Assembly (NCBI RefSeq): GCF_001648595.1
Contig: NZ_LBAW01000001.1
Coordinates: 124,001-188,000, forward strand
Source of the DNA: Legionella bozemanae
GTDB lineage: Bacteria > Pseudomonadota > Gammaproteobacteria > Legionellales > Legionellaceae
Length of the DNA: 64,000 nucleotides
Direction of reading: 5' to 3'
Part shown: piece after piece, positions 26,251 through 35,600 of the stretch
How positions within the stretch are numbered: position 1 is the stretch's first letter
Layout: each line of letters starts with the position of its first letter
Made by a program: the position numbers and the translations under genes
The notes under the pieces: generated by a model
Told to the model about the DNA's origin: nothing
Database searches by the model: none
What the model saw: only the letters and a program-made list of their open reading frames with translations

Positions 26251-27204
26251 CTAAAAATGTGAATAACCTGCTGGTTTTACCACATGACAGTGATTGTTCA
26301 CATCTTTCATTCTCAAACCGGGTGTTGCTTCAATTACTCCAATAGGATAACAATGTAAATGAACTTCTTTACAATCATCCATCAATGAAACCAATCGATG
26401 TTCTGGTACTGTAAAACATAACTCATAATCATCTCCACCAGTCAATGCCAAATCAACTGCATTATCAGGCCAATACTTATCCAGTAGAGTATGCACTGGA
26501 ATTGCCCCTTCATTAAGACATGCGCCAACATTGCTCGCAACACAGATATGATTTAAGTCAGCACTAAGCCCATCTGAAATATCTATAGCCGCAGTTGCAT
26601 AACATCGTAAAAAATCAACTAAATCAATTCGAGGTTTGGGATGCAGTAATTTATTCATTAATTCAGATTTATCTTCTTGAGGCATTTTCTGATTTTCAAG
26701 AAATTTAATTGCTAAGGCCGCAGCACCCAACTCACCTGAAACCACAATTATATCCCCAGGTTTAGCACCATTCCGTGATATCGTTTTGTCTTTTGGCGTA
26801 GTACCAAAAACAGTTAGCGTTATTGATAAAGGACCTCGTGTTGTATCACCGCCTATTAAAGCCATATCAAATTGACTCAGTGAATCTTTTAATCCTTGCG
26901 CAAATAAAGTAAGCCATTGTTGATTGAGTTCAGGCAAAGTTAAAGAAAGAGTAACCCAACAAGGATCTGCTGCCATAGCAGCCATATCACTTACATTGGC
27001 CATAACTGACTTGTAAGCAATATCATAAGCACTCCATTGTGGGAGAAAATGAACTCCTGAAACTAAAGTATCCGTGCTCACCAGTAAGTTCATTTCTTGA
27101 GCAACTCGTACGCAAGCTGCATCATCACCAATACCTAATAATACATCATCTCGCTTGCAATCAAGTGGTTTAAAAAAGTGATCAATAAGTGAAAATTCAT
27201 CCAT
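26251..27204 (-). CDS. thiL: thiamine-monophosphate kinase ThiL
   Basis: ThiL phosphorylates thiamine monophosphate to the cofactor TPP. The 317-residue protein shows the N-terminal MDEFSLIDHFF, the metal/ATP loop GIGDDAACV, STDTLVSGVHF, VMANVSDMAAMAADP, GGDTTRG and ISDGLSADLNHI of the PurM/AIR-synthase-like fold. The ATG at 27204 overlaps the end of nusB by 8 bases; an in-frame TTG six codons upstream is less likely. It is coupled to nusB. Confidence 0.96.
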   Translation of the reverse strand: MDEFSLIDHFFKPLDCKRDDVLLGIGDDAACVRVAQEMNLLVSTDTLVSGVHFLPQWSAYDIAYKSVMANVSDMAAMAADPCWVTLSLTLPELNQQWLTLFAQGLKDSLSQFDMALIGGDTTRGPLSITLTVFGTTPKDKTISRNGAKPGDIIVVSGELGAAALAIKFLENQKMPQEDKSELMNKLLHPKPRIDLVDFLRCYATAAIDISDGLSADLNHICVASNVGACLNEGAIPVHTLLDKYWPDNAVDLALTGGDDYELCFTVPEHRLVSLMDDCKEVHLHCYPIGVIEATPGLRMKDVNNHCHVVKPAGYSHF

Positions 27205-27640
27205 ATTTATGATTGATTTCAATTGAACGCACCTGTTGTGCCAAACTATTTAATACACCATTAACATAACGGTATCCATCCTGGGAACCAAATTCTTTAG
27301 TCAATGATATTGATTCATCAAGAACAACTTTATAAGGAATTTCAGGACAAAAGAGTAATTCAAAAGAGCCAATACGTAATACAGTCAGTTCAATGGGATT
27401 AAGTCCGGCAATTTCTCTGTCAAGAAAAGGAGTAATACGTGCTTCCAAAATCTCAACATGGGCAGGCACACCGTGTAAAATACGGCAAAAATAATCTACA
27501 TCCACTTTATTCATATTATTAATGATACGAAATTGTGCCTCAATTTCATGCAATTCACTTCCGGACATTAACCATTGATAAAGAGCCTGAAGTGCTAATT
27601 TCCGGGCTTTTCTTTTACCGCTTATTGACTGCTTTTCCAC
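27197..27640 (-). CDS. nusB: transcription antitermination factor NusB
   Basis: NusB binds boxA RNA with NusE (S10) in rRNA antitermination. The 147-residue all-helical protein shows KARKLALQALYQWLMSG, the central DYFCRILHGV, the conserved LNPIELTVLRIGSFELLF and PYKVVLDESISLTKEFGSQDGYRYVNGVLNSLA. The start is GTG with a TGAGG site upstream. The usual ribE/ribH genes are not next to it; instead nrdR lies about 230 bases upstream, with a family B repeat between. Confidence 0.96.
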   Translation of the reverse strand: MEKQSISGKRKARKLALQALYQWLMSGSELHEIEAQFRIINNMNKVDVDYFCRILHGVPAHVEILEARITPFLDREIAGLNPIELTVLRIGSFELLFCPEIPYKVVLDESISLTKEFGSQDGYRYVNGVLNSLAQQVRSIEINHKYG

Positions 27641-27725
27641 CTTAACCTCATGAACTCTTCTTAAACATCTATAAAGTCCTTCTCTCTTAACTTTAAGAGA
27701 AGGGATAAAAAATTACTACCAGGGA

Positions 27726-27872
27726 GAACCTGTTTTCATTTCCCCCGAACTTGATCCGGGGCAAAATGGCCTGATTTTCGAGCATCGACACAGCATACAC
27801 GGAGTATGTGGCGCATCAGAGTGCAGAAAACCAAGACCGTTTGGTCAAAATAGTAGAAAGGAAAACAAGTCC
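27726..27872. repeat. family B repeat, copy 3 (about 147 bp)
   Basis: The terminal inverted ends are GAACCTGTTTTCATTTC and GAAAGGAAAACAAGTCC. The core shares AAAATGGCC, ATTTTCGAG, CAGCATACAC.GAGTATGTG, GCAGAAAA and TAGTAGAAA with copies 1 and 2. The right end abuts the nrdR stop codon (TAG on the minus strand at 27874-27872). It separates nrdR from nusB. Confidence 0.82.
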
Positions 27873-28324
27873 TATTCTTTATTCATCTGATCAATTGTCT
27901 GTCTAAAATCACTGACGTCTTTAAAGCGTTTATATACGGAGGCAAACCGTACATAGGCAACATGATCCAAACTATATAATTCTTTCATAACCAGCTCACC
28001 AATGATCTGGGAATCAATTTCTCGCTCCCCTCTACGGCGAATTTCTTGAGTAATCGAAATAATCGATGCTTCCAATGCATCGACACTTACTGGTCTTTTT
28101 TCCAAAGCGCGCAACATACCTGAGCGTAAATTATCGATGTTAAATGGCTCGCGCCTGCCATCACGCTTAACGATTAACGGCATGATTAATTCAGCTGTCT
28201 CAAAAGTAGTGAAACGTTCATGACATACAAGGCATTCTCGCCTTCTACGCACCTGGGCGCCTTCAGCGACCAGGCGTGAATCTACTACTTTCGTTTCTTC
28301 CGCATGGCAAAAAGGGCAAAACAT
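27872..28324 (-). CDS. nrdR: transcriptional repressor NrdR
   Basis: NrdR represses ribonucleotide reductase operons in response to dATP/ATP. The 150-residue protein has the zinc ribbon (Cys3, Cys6, Cys31, Cys34) followed by an ATP-cone ([30 protein letters not shown]...). The length is standard. It follows glyA by 2 bases (glyA stop 28327), so glyA-nrdR form an operon, as in many gamma-proteobacteria. Confidence 0.97.
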   Translation of the reverse strand: MFCPFCHAEETKVVDSRLVAEGAQVRRRRECLVCHERFTTFETAELIMPLIVKRDGRREPFNIDNLRSGMLRALEKRPVSVDALEASIISITQEIRRRGEREIDSQIIGELVMKELYSLDHVAYVRFASVYKRFKDVSDFRQTIDQMNKE

Positions 28325-28326
28325 AA

Positions 28327-29580
28327 TTATTTATAAACCGGAAATTCACGACATAAAAGCAATACTTGCTCTTTAACTTTTGCTATAGTCGTTTCATTAT
28401 TAATATCATCAAGAATATCTGCTATCCAATTGGATAAAAGCGTGATTTCTTTTTCTTTAAATCCTCTTGTGGTTACCGCTGGAGTTCCTAAACGTAATCC
28501 ACTGGTCACAAAAGGAGAACGAGGATCATTTGGAACCGTATTTTTGTTCACGGTGATGTTTGCTTTATCTAAAGCCGAATCCGCATCTTTACCTGTGATG
28601 TTCTTATCAATTAAATCAACCAATAATAAATGATTGTCTGTACCGCCGGAAACAATCTTGTATCCACGGCTCATAAGTACTGAGGCCATGGTTCTGGCAT
28701 TCAATAATACTTGTTGTTGATAAGTTTTAAATTCGGGCAATAAGGCCTCAGCAAAAGAAACCGCTTTGGCAGCAATTACGTGCATTAATGGACCACCTTG
28801 GTTACCAGGAAAAACAGAAGAATTTAATTTTTTCTCTATTTCTTCATTGGCACGGCATAAAATCATTCCACCTCTTGGTCCTCTAAGAGTCTTATGAGTC
28901 GTAGTTGTTACTACATCAGCATAAGGGACTGGAGAAGGATAAAGACCTACTGCAATCAAGCCGGCAACATGCGCAACATCTGCCATGAGATAAGCGCCTA
29001 CTTTATCTGCTATTGCTCTGAATCGAGGCCAATCAAGGATGCGTGAGTAAGCGGAAAATCCCGCGATAATCAATTTGGGTTTATGCTCCAGAGCCAAACG
29101 CTCCAAAACATCATAATCAATTAAACCAGTTTGTGCATCAACGCCATAAGGTATCGCTTCATAAAGCCTCCCTGAAAAATTAACTTTGGAACCATGGGTT
29201 AAATGACCGCCATGCGGTAATGCCATACCTAAAATAACATCACCAGGAGCTAATAGAGCCATCATTACAGCAGCATTGGCTTGTGAACCCGAATGGGGTT
29301 GAACATTAACGTAATCCGCACCAAAAAGTTTTTTTGCACGCGCAATAGCAAGCTCTTCAGCGACATCAACATACTCACATCCGCCATAATAACGCTTACC
29401 AGGATAACCCTCAGCATATTTATTCGTTAATACAGAACCTTGGGCTTGCAAAACGCGTGGGCTTACATAATTTTCCGATGCAATAAGTTCTATATGCTCT
29501 TCTTGTCGGCGTTGTTCATCAACAATAGCTTGATATAATTCGTCATCAAAATTTTCTATGGTATAGCTTTGGTCAAACAT
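28327..29580 (-). CDS. glyA: serine hydroxymethyltransferase GlyA
   Basis: GlyA converts serine and tetrahydrofolate to glycine and 5,10-methylene-THF, the main one-carbon source. The 417-residue PLP enzyme shows [56 protein letters not shown] and the PLP lysine in [14 protein letters not shown] (about residue 229). The ATG has AAGGATTACTC upstream. It is first in the glyA-nrdR unit. Confidence 0.98.
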   Translation of the reverse strand: MFDQSYTIENFDDELYQAIVDEQRRQEEHIELIASENYVSPRVLQAQGSVLTNKYAEGYPGKRYYGGCEYVDVAEELAIARAKKLFGADYVNVQPHSGSQANAAVMMALLAPGDVILGMALPHGGHLTHGSKVNFSGRLYEAIPYGVDAQTGLIDYDVLERLALEHKPKLIIAGFSAYSRILDWPRFRAIADKVGAYLMADVAHVAGLIAVGLYPSPVPYADVVTTTTHKTLRGPRGGMILCRANEEIEKKLNSSVFPGNQGGPLMHVIAAKAVSFAEALLPEFKTYQQQVLLNARTMASVLMSRGYKIVSGGTDNHLLLVDLIDKNITGKDADSALDKANITVNKNTVPNDPRSPFVTSGLRLGTPAVTTRGFKEKEITLLSNWIADILDDINNETTIAKVKEQVLLLCREFPVYK

Positions 29581-29601
29581 GAGTAATCCTTGGGAAAATG
29601 G

Positions 29602-29910
29602 TTAAGGCTTAACGATGATGTCATTACGTACCCTGCTAACACCATCCACTCTCGCAGCAATAATCCCTGCTCTTTGTTTCAATCTTGGGGAAGCAACAAA
29701 ACCACTGAGTTGTACTTCATCTTTAAAGGTCTTAACTTGTATTGCTAAGCCTGTACGCCCTAATTGATTCACTAATGTTGCTTTTACCTTAGCAGTAGTA
29801 GTCGAACTATCCAAAAACTCTCCTGTGCTTTCACTACCTGGAGATGCAACACATGCTATGATAAGTATAGATAAAAGTCCCACAAACAGCATTTTAAGTG
29901 AGTTACGCAT
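29602..29910 (-). CDS. BON-domain lipoprotein
   Basis: The 102-residue protein has a lipoprotein signal with Cys20 (LLSILIIAC) and a single BON domain (TAKVKATLVNQLGRTGLAIQVKTFKDEVQLSGFV...RVRNDIIVKP). BON (OsmY/nodulation) domains bind phospholipid surfaces, so an envelope-maintenance role is likely. GGGAG lies about 8 bases before the ATG. It sits 21 bases upstream of glyA and may be co-transcribed with it. Confidence 0.87.
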   Translation of the reverse strand: MRNSLKMLFVGLLSILIIACVASPGSESTGEFLDSSTTTAKVKATLVNQLGRTGLAIQVKTFKDEVQLSGFVASPRLKQRAGIIAARVDGVSRVRNDIIVKP

Positions 29911-30078
29911 CCAAAAACTCCCTAAAGAAAAAACGTCATAAGACTACCACAAAATTTACTTGGTTACGAATTGTGAATACAAATCGAAAATAATGTTTTT
30001 ATTTTGATTAAAAATTGTCCCCAGCTGCAAAAACATAACCGGGAACATTAGGTTTTTATTCTCCGTGAGTTCTTCCAA

Positions 30079-30432
30079 TTAATCATTAACCATGACGTTG
30101 GTTCCAGTTTCTGAAGGATGTTTCACTACCTGGTTATTTTTCTTGTCATGTCCATGAACATTGTTTGGCTTGGCATTATTTACGATAACTTGCTTCTGAT
30201 CATTTGCATGATGGCCATGTGTCTTAGCTTGCTTAGAAGTCCCTTTTGTTTTTTTGTGATCTCGATAATGAGGGACAGGATGACGATAATCATGTGGACG
30301 CTCATCAAAACCATAAATTTCAGAGCGAGGAGGAACCGAGTGATAATAACCTGCCTCATAATATTCCGGTTCGGTCATTGCACACGCAGTTAAAAAAGAT
30401 ACTAACAAAAGACAAGGGATTAAACGCTTCAT
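30079..30432 (-). CDS. His/Lys-rich small lipoprotein, unknown function
   Basis: The 117-residue product starts MKRLIPCLLLVSFLTAC, giving a lipobox Cys17 or a signal peptide. The mature part is low complexity and rich in His, Asn, Lys and Tyr (EYYEAGYYHSVPPRS, HDYRHPVPHYRDHKK, HGHHAND, NVHGHDKKN). The His-rich repeats could bind metal ions, but there is no known domain. I chose 30432 because AGGAG lies 7 bases upstream; a longer frame from 30471 would extend into a terminator hairpin. Confidence 0.72.
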   Translation of the reverse strand: MKRLIPCLLLVSFLTACAMTEPEYYEAGYYHSVPPRSEIYGFDERPHDYRHPVPHYRDHKKTKGTSKQAKTHGHHANDQKQVIVNNAKPNNVHGHDKKNNQVVKHPSETGTNVMVND

Positions 30433-30449
30433 GAACAACTCCTGAAACA

Positions 30450-30487
30450 CAAATAAAAAGGGAAGGTGCAATTGAATGCAACTTCCC
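30450..30487 (-). terminator. intrinsic terminator of the secreted-protein gene at 30535
   Basis: On the minus strand GGGAAG-T-TGCA pairs with TGCA-C-CTTCCC around a 6-base loop, directly followed by TTTTTATTT. This is the most canonical rho-independent terminator in the window. It lies 48 bases after the stop codon at 30535 and just upstream of the next minus-strand gene. Confidence 0.85.
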
Positions 30488-30534
30488 TATTATCAAATAA
30501 GCTATTGCTTATTTTACTAATTTTACTAAATTAC

Positions 30535-30963
30535 TTATTTCTTTGCTGTAATCTCAACTTTCTCGCCTTTAACACCTTTGTTCAGGTAGTTAACGATACG
30601 TACAGTACTATTTACGTTAGTCCAACCGGAATAAATAGTGCCGTAAGGGCCTTGAATTAAAAGATTCATACCAGAATGGCAGTAACCATAGTAATACAAG
30701 CTGATGTAATGAGGTGCATCATAATAGAATATTGTAAAAGGATCTAAGGGAGCCCCATCATCAAAAGAACCATATACACGGACATTGTCGATGCTGTTAT
30801 TGATGATTTCAATTTCACAATAACCTGGATACATCGTTGATTTACCAGCAGACTTATGGTTTTTGTCAGCTTCGGTAGCTTTTGGGTGCAAATGTGCATT
30901 TGCTGCAAAAACTTGACCAATCAAACAAAAACAAAGAGCAAATAACAAGGACTTCAACTTCAT
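30535..30963 (-). CDS. small secreted protein, unknown function
   Basis: The 142-residue product has a signal peptide (MKLKSLLFALCFCLIGQVFA|AN). The Tyr-rich mature domain contains CEIEIINNSIDNVRVYGSFDDG, DAPHYISLYYYGYCHSGMNLLIQGPYG and TVRIVNYLNKGVKGEKVEIT. Two Cys (in GYCEI and GYCHSG) could form a disulfide. The fold looks all-beta, but I recognise no family. AAAGGAGAAACC before 30963 fixes the start. It has its own terminator. Confidence 0.78.
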   Translation of the reverse strand: MKLKSLLFALCFCLIGQVFAANAHLHPKATEADKNHKSAGKSTMYPGYCEIEIINNSIDNVRVYGSFDDGAPLDPFTIFYYDAPHYISLYYYGYCHSGMNLLIQGPYGTIYSGWTNVNSTVRIVNYLNKGVKGEKVEITAKK

Positions 30964-31052
30964 GGTTTCTCCTTTGTGTGATGAAAGCTGCATAGTAGCA
31001 AAGTGTTGTATTTAGTCAATAGGATATTTTTATAACCATGAAATAAATAAAA

Positions 31053-31081
31053 TTGAAACTTATAAGCACAATAAGGGTAAT
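31053..31081 (+). promoter_or_regulatory. weak promoter candidate upstream of the efflux leader
   Basis: TTGAAA (31053-31058), a 17-base spacer and GGTAAT (31076-31081). Transcription from here would run through the terminator-like stem at 31141-31186 before reaching the efflux adaptor gene. Confidence 0.3.
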
Positions 31082-31140
31082 AAATTCATCTTTCATGTTA
31101 TATTTGGCAAATTTCAAAAACCTATCGTTTTTTAACTTAG

Positions 31141-31186
31141 AAAAAGCAGTTGGCCCCATAGCACTGTGGGTTTCAACTGTTTTTTT
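31141..31186 (+). terminator. intrinsic terminator or attenuator in the leader of the efflux operon
   Basis: AAAAAGCAGTTG (31141-31152) pairs with CAACTG and a following run of seven T (31174-31186), with an inner CCCA/TGGG pair. It has full rho-independent form on the plus strand. No plus-strand gene ends upstream (the nearest are minus-strand), so it most likely acts inside the leader of the adaptor gene that starts at 31229. Confidence 0.7.
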
Positions 31187-31188
31187 AA

Positions 31189-31214
31189 GTTTAAGTATTT
31201 AGGTTTAAGTATTT
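31189..31214 (+). repeat. 12-bp tandem direct repeat before the efflux adaptor
   Basis: GTTTAAGTATTT occurs at 31189-31200 and again at 31203-31214, separated by AG (14-base period). It lies between the terminator stem and the ribosome site, so it could be a regulator or RNA-binding site, or a small tandem duplication. Confidence 0.75.
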
Positions 31215-31228
31215 CAGGGGGAGCATTA

Positions 31229-32491
31229 ATGAAAAGGCGAATGATCATCATGGGAATAGCCTTATTGATTGTTTTTGGTGGAATCATTGCTTTTAACCTG
31301 ATCAAGGGGTTATTGATTAAGCGTTTCTTTGCAAACTATCAACCACCTGCTGTCTCTGTCGCTTCAGCTGTCGCCCAAGCAGTAGACTGGCAACCGACTA
31401 TTAATGCAGTAGGTAATTTCGTTGCATTTAATGGGGTTGAGGTCAGCTCTCAAGCCTCGGGAAACGTGGTCAAAATTGATTTTGAATCCGGGCAATACGT
31501 TGATAAAGATGCACCTTTAATTACGATTGATGACAGTGTTGATCAAGCGATATTAAAGTTTAATCAAGCAGAATTGACCCTGAAAACCTTAAGTTATAAA
31601 CGTCAAAATGATTTATTCAAACGAGGCGCCTCCCCAATTTCCATGGTCGATGAAGCCAAAGCAAATCTTGATCAAGCCCAGGCAAAATTGGATCAAACTC
31701 AAGCACAAATCAATCAAAAGCATATCACTGCCCCCTTTGCTGGAAAATTAGGTATTCGACAAGTCAACCTAGGCCAATTTATCAGCCCAGGACAAACAAC
31801 AATTGTTACCTTGCAATCACTAGATCCTTTGTATTTAGAATTTTATCTCCCAGAACAACTCTACAAACGTATTCGCCCAGATCAAACCATTACCTTTTCC
31901 GTAGAAGCATTCCCTAATGCTCTTTTTGAGGCGAAAGTCACTGCGATTAATGCTAAAGTGGATGTCAACACACATAACATGTTAGTTCAGGGTACTCTTG
32001 CAAATTGCCCTACAGCTGCAATTAAAGATCCCCAAAAATCCTCATTAATCACAACACGAAAAGAACCTATGGGAAATAAGCAAATTATCTCTTGCAATAC
32101 CGATTTAAACAGTAAGAATAAAATTCATAGTTTTACCTTTGTACCAGGTATGTTTGCTTCGATTGAGATAAGCCAGCCTCCTGAACCGAATACCATCATT
32201 GTTCCTTCAACAGCTGTGTCGTACAGCTTATATGGGAATGCGGTTTACATTATAGAAAAAAATGCAGACGGTAAGAAAAACCCAGATGGTTCCGATCTGC
32301 TTACGGTCAAGCGCGTTTTTGTCACCACGGGTGAACAACGTGGAAATTATACCGTAATCAAGAAAGGAATTAAGGCAGGACAATTAGTTGTAAGCGCCGG
32401 AGAAATAAAATTACAAAATGGTACCCCTGTTGTAATCAATAATAATGTCAAATTAAATGAAATCAGTAATCCGGATATGTTGGGACAGTAA
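31229..32491 (+). CDS. RND efflux periplasmic adaptor (membrane fusion protein)
   Basis: The 420-residue AcrA/MexE-class protein bridges an RND pump and an outer-membrane channel such as TolC. It has an N-terminal membrane anchor (residues 6-27), a barrel-sandwich lipoyl half-motif (VEVSSQASGNVVKIDFESGQYVDKD), a short helical hairpin (about 105-165) and the second half (HITAPFAGKLGIRQVNLGQFISPG). The beta-barrel and membrane-proximal domains follow. An insertion of about 45 residues with Cys260 and Cys289 interrupts the beta-barrel before FVPGMF. GGGGAG upstream fixes the start at 31229. It forms an operon with the pump gene. Confidence 0.93.
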   Translation: MKRRMIIMGIALLIVFGGIIAFNLIKGLLIKRFFANYQPPAVSVASAVAQAVDWQPTINAVGNFVAFNGVEVSSQASGNVVKIDFESGQYVDKDAPLITIDDSVDQAILKFNQAELTLKTLSYKRQNDLFKRGASPISMVDEAKANLDQAQAKLDQTQAQINQKHITAPFAGKLGIRQVNLGQFISPGQTTIVTLQSLDPLYLEFYLPEQLYKRIRPDQTITFSVEAFPNALFEAKVTAINAKVDVNTHNMLVQGTLANCPTAAIKDPQKSSLITTRKEPMGNKQIISCNTDLNSKNKIHSFTFVPGMFASIEISQPPEPNTIIVPSTAVSYSLYGNAVYIIEKNADGKKNPDGSDLLTVKRVFVTTGEQRGNYTVIKKGIKAGQLVVSAGEIKLQNGTPVVINNNVKLNEISNPDMLGQ

Positions 32492-32607
32492 AATCAGTTG
32501 AATGCTAATGTAGTAACGTCGCTTAAATGCAGTAAAGCAGAACTGCCCTCAGGCTACGTTTTAAGATGGGCATAGCCCTGTTACACAATTTTTATTCAGG
32601 AACAGTT

Positions 32608-35600
32608 ATGAAATTTACCGATCTTTTTATCAAGCGGCCTGTACTTGCCATGGTAATTAGTTTGCTCATTTTTCTTTTTGGTATTAACTCCATTTATAAC
32701 ATGCAAATTCGCCAATACCCCCGCATGGATAATACAGTAATTACCATTATGACCGCTTACCCGGGAGCAGATGCCGATCTTATTGCAGGATTCATTACTT
32801 CACCTCTAGAAAAAGCTGTAGCCAGTGCCGAAGGGATTGATTACATGACCTCTTCAAGTACGCAAGGTTTAAGCACCATCACCCTGAATATTAAATTAAA
32901 TTTTGATCCGCAAGTAGCCTTTACTGATGTAATGAGCAAAGTGCAACAAACCTTGAACCAACTCCCTAAAGAATCCCAACAACCGGTTATATTAAAAGCA
33001 TCTGATAGTTCCACGGCATTAATGTACATCAGTTTGGACAGTACAGAAATGACACCACAGCAAATTACGGATTATGCAACTCGTGTTGTACAACCACAGT
33101 TGCAAACTGTAGATGGAGTAGCTAAAGCAGAGATTTTAGGGGGTGCAACTTACTCCATGCGCATTTTCCTTGATCCCATTAAAATGGCTGCACTGGGTGT
33201 TTCTCCCTCAGACGTCTCCATTGTACTTGCTAAAAATAATTTCCTCACTGCTGCCGGAAATACTAAAGGTGAATACGTAGCAATCAGTGTCACTGCAAAA
33301 ACAGATCTTAATGACACCGCGCAATTCAGTAATCTGATTGTTAAAAGCGATAAAGGATCTATAGTTCGTTTGCGCGATATTGGCAGGGTTGAATTAGGCT
33401 CACAAGACTATGATACTTCGGTCACTTTCAATGGAAAAAAAGCAGTATTTATATCCATTACCCCTACGCCCACAGCAAATCCTCTTACAGTTATTAGTGA
33501 CGTAAGAAAAATACTTCCTTCAATTATCAAGGAGTTCCCCCCATCTCTATCAGGAACAATAGTCTATGATGCAACAGAATTCATTAGAGCATCTTTGGAT
33601 GAAGTGACTCATACCATTATTGAAGCAGGCTTAATTGTTATCGTAGTCATTTTTTTATTCTTGGGATCGATTCGCTCAGTATTTATTCCTATTGTCACTA
33701 TTCCTCTGTCACTAGTTGGCGTATGCACTTTGATGCTTATGCTCGGATACAGCATTAATTTACTTACCTTACTTGCTTTTGTTCTGGCCATTGGTTTAGT
33801 AGTTGATGACGCAATTGTGGTCGTAGAAAACGTTCATCGTCATATAGAGGAGGGGAAAACTCCTTTTGATGCTGCATTGATTGGGGCTCGAGAAATAGCC
33901 ACCCCTGTTATTGCAATGACTATTACACTTGCTGCTGTGTATGCACCAATTGGGTTTATGGGAGGACTGACTGGGGCCTTGTTCAAAGAATTTGCTTTTA
34001 CTTTGGCCTGTGCAGTAATCATTTCTGGAGTTATCGCGTTAACTCTCTCTCCCATGATGTGCTCAAGGGTATTATCTAAAGATATTAGTAGCGGCAAGTT
34101 TGTTCATTTTCTCGATACTTTTTTCAATAAACTAAAAGTAAAATACCAAAATGCATTACATAGTTTGCTGAATACTCGGGTAATTATGTTGTTTTTTGCA
34201 GCGGTTGTTATACTTATGCTGCCTTATCTCTATACTCATACTTCAGCAGAAACAGCCCCCGATGAGGACCAGGGCTTCTTTTTTGTCATGGCGATGATCC
34301 CTCAATATGCGACACTTAATTATATTGAATCCTTCACCAAACCATTTGATGATATTTATAAAAGTTTCCCTGAAACAGAAAATTATTTTACTGTAAACAA
34401 CAGCAGCCAAACCATCTCAGGAATGGTATTGAAACCATGGAATCAACGCAGCAAAAGCCAGTTTGCTTTAAAACAACCATTACAAGATAAATTATCACAA
34501 GTTGCAGGCTTAAATGCTTTTGCAATTGTCCCACCTCCCCTTCCAGGCGGTGGGGGCGGTACACCAGTTCAATTCGTCATCAAAACAACGAATGACTTTC
34601 AAAGCTTACTCGATGTTTCCAATAAACTTACCGAAAAAGCCCAAAAAAGTGGTTTATTTATTTATGTCGATAATTCACTCAAATTCAATAAGCCACAAAT
34701 TGTATTGGATATTAATCGTTCCAAAGCTTCAGAAATGGGGTTAGATATGCAAGCAGTAGGAAGCAGCTTAACCAGTGCTTTATCAGGCGGTTACGTGAAT
34801 TATTTTAACTTAGAAGGACGCAGTTATCAGGTAATACCCCAATTAAGCCGCTCCTATCGTATGACTCCCGAACAATTGGGACAAATATATGTAAAAACTA
34901 TTAACGGCACCATGGTTCCTCTTTCAACAGTAGTCACTGCTAAAGAAAAAACTGCACCTAACGCAGCGTCACATTTCCAACAAATGAATTCAGCGACCAT
35001 TCAAGCAGTAATGATGCCTGGAAAAACGTTAGGCGAAGGTCTGGCATTCTTACAAAATGCCGCCAATGATACTTTGCCTAAAGGCTTTTCCTCTGATTAT
35101 GGTGGTGAGTCAAGACAATTTATCCAAGAAGGAAGCGCCCTGCTCTTTGCATTCGTTTTTGCAATCATCATTATCTTTTTGGTGCTTTCAGCCCAGTATG
35201 AAAGTTTTCGCGATCCGCTAATCGTTTTAATCAGTGTGCCCATGTCCATCTGCGGCGCTTTAATTCCTTTAAATTTGGGTTTGGCAAGTATCAATATTTA
35301 CACCCAGGTCGGTTTGATTACTCTAATTGGGTTAATTTCCAAACATGGAATTTTAATCGTTGATTTTGCCAACCATTTACAGCGTGAAAAAAATCTGGAT
35401 AGACGAGCAGCAGTAGAAGAAGCTGCTGGAATCAGATTAAGGCCTATTCTCATGACGACTGCTGCGATGGTGTTTGGGGTATTACCTCTCTTGATTGCCA
35501 GCGGAGCAGGCGCAGTGAGTCGTTTTGATATAGGACTAGTTATTGCAACTGGCTTGTTAATCGGCACAGGATTCACGCTGTTTGTAGTCCCTACTTTATA

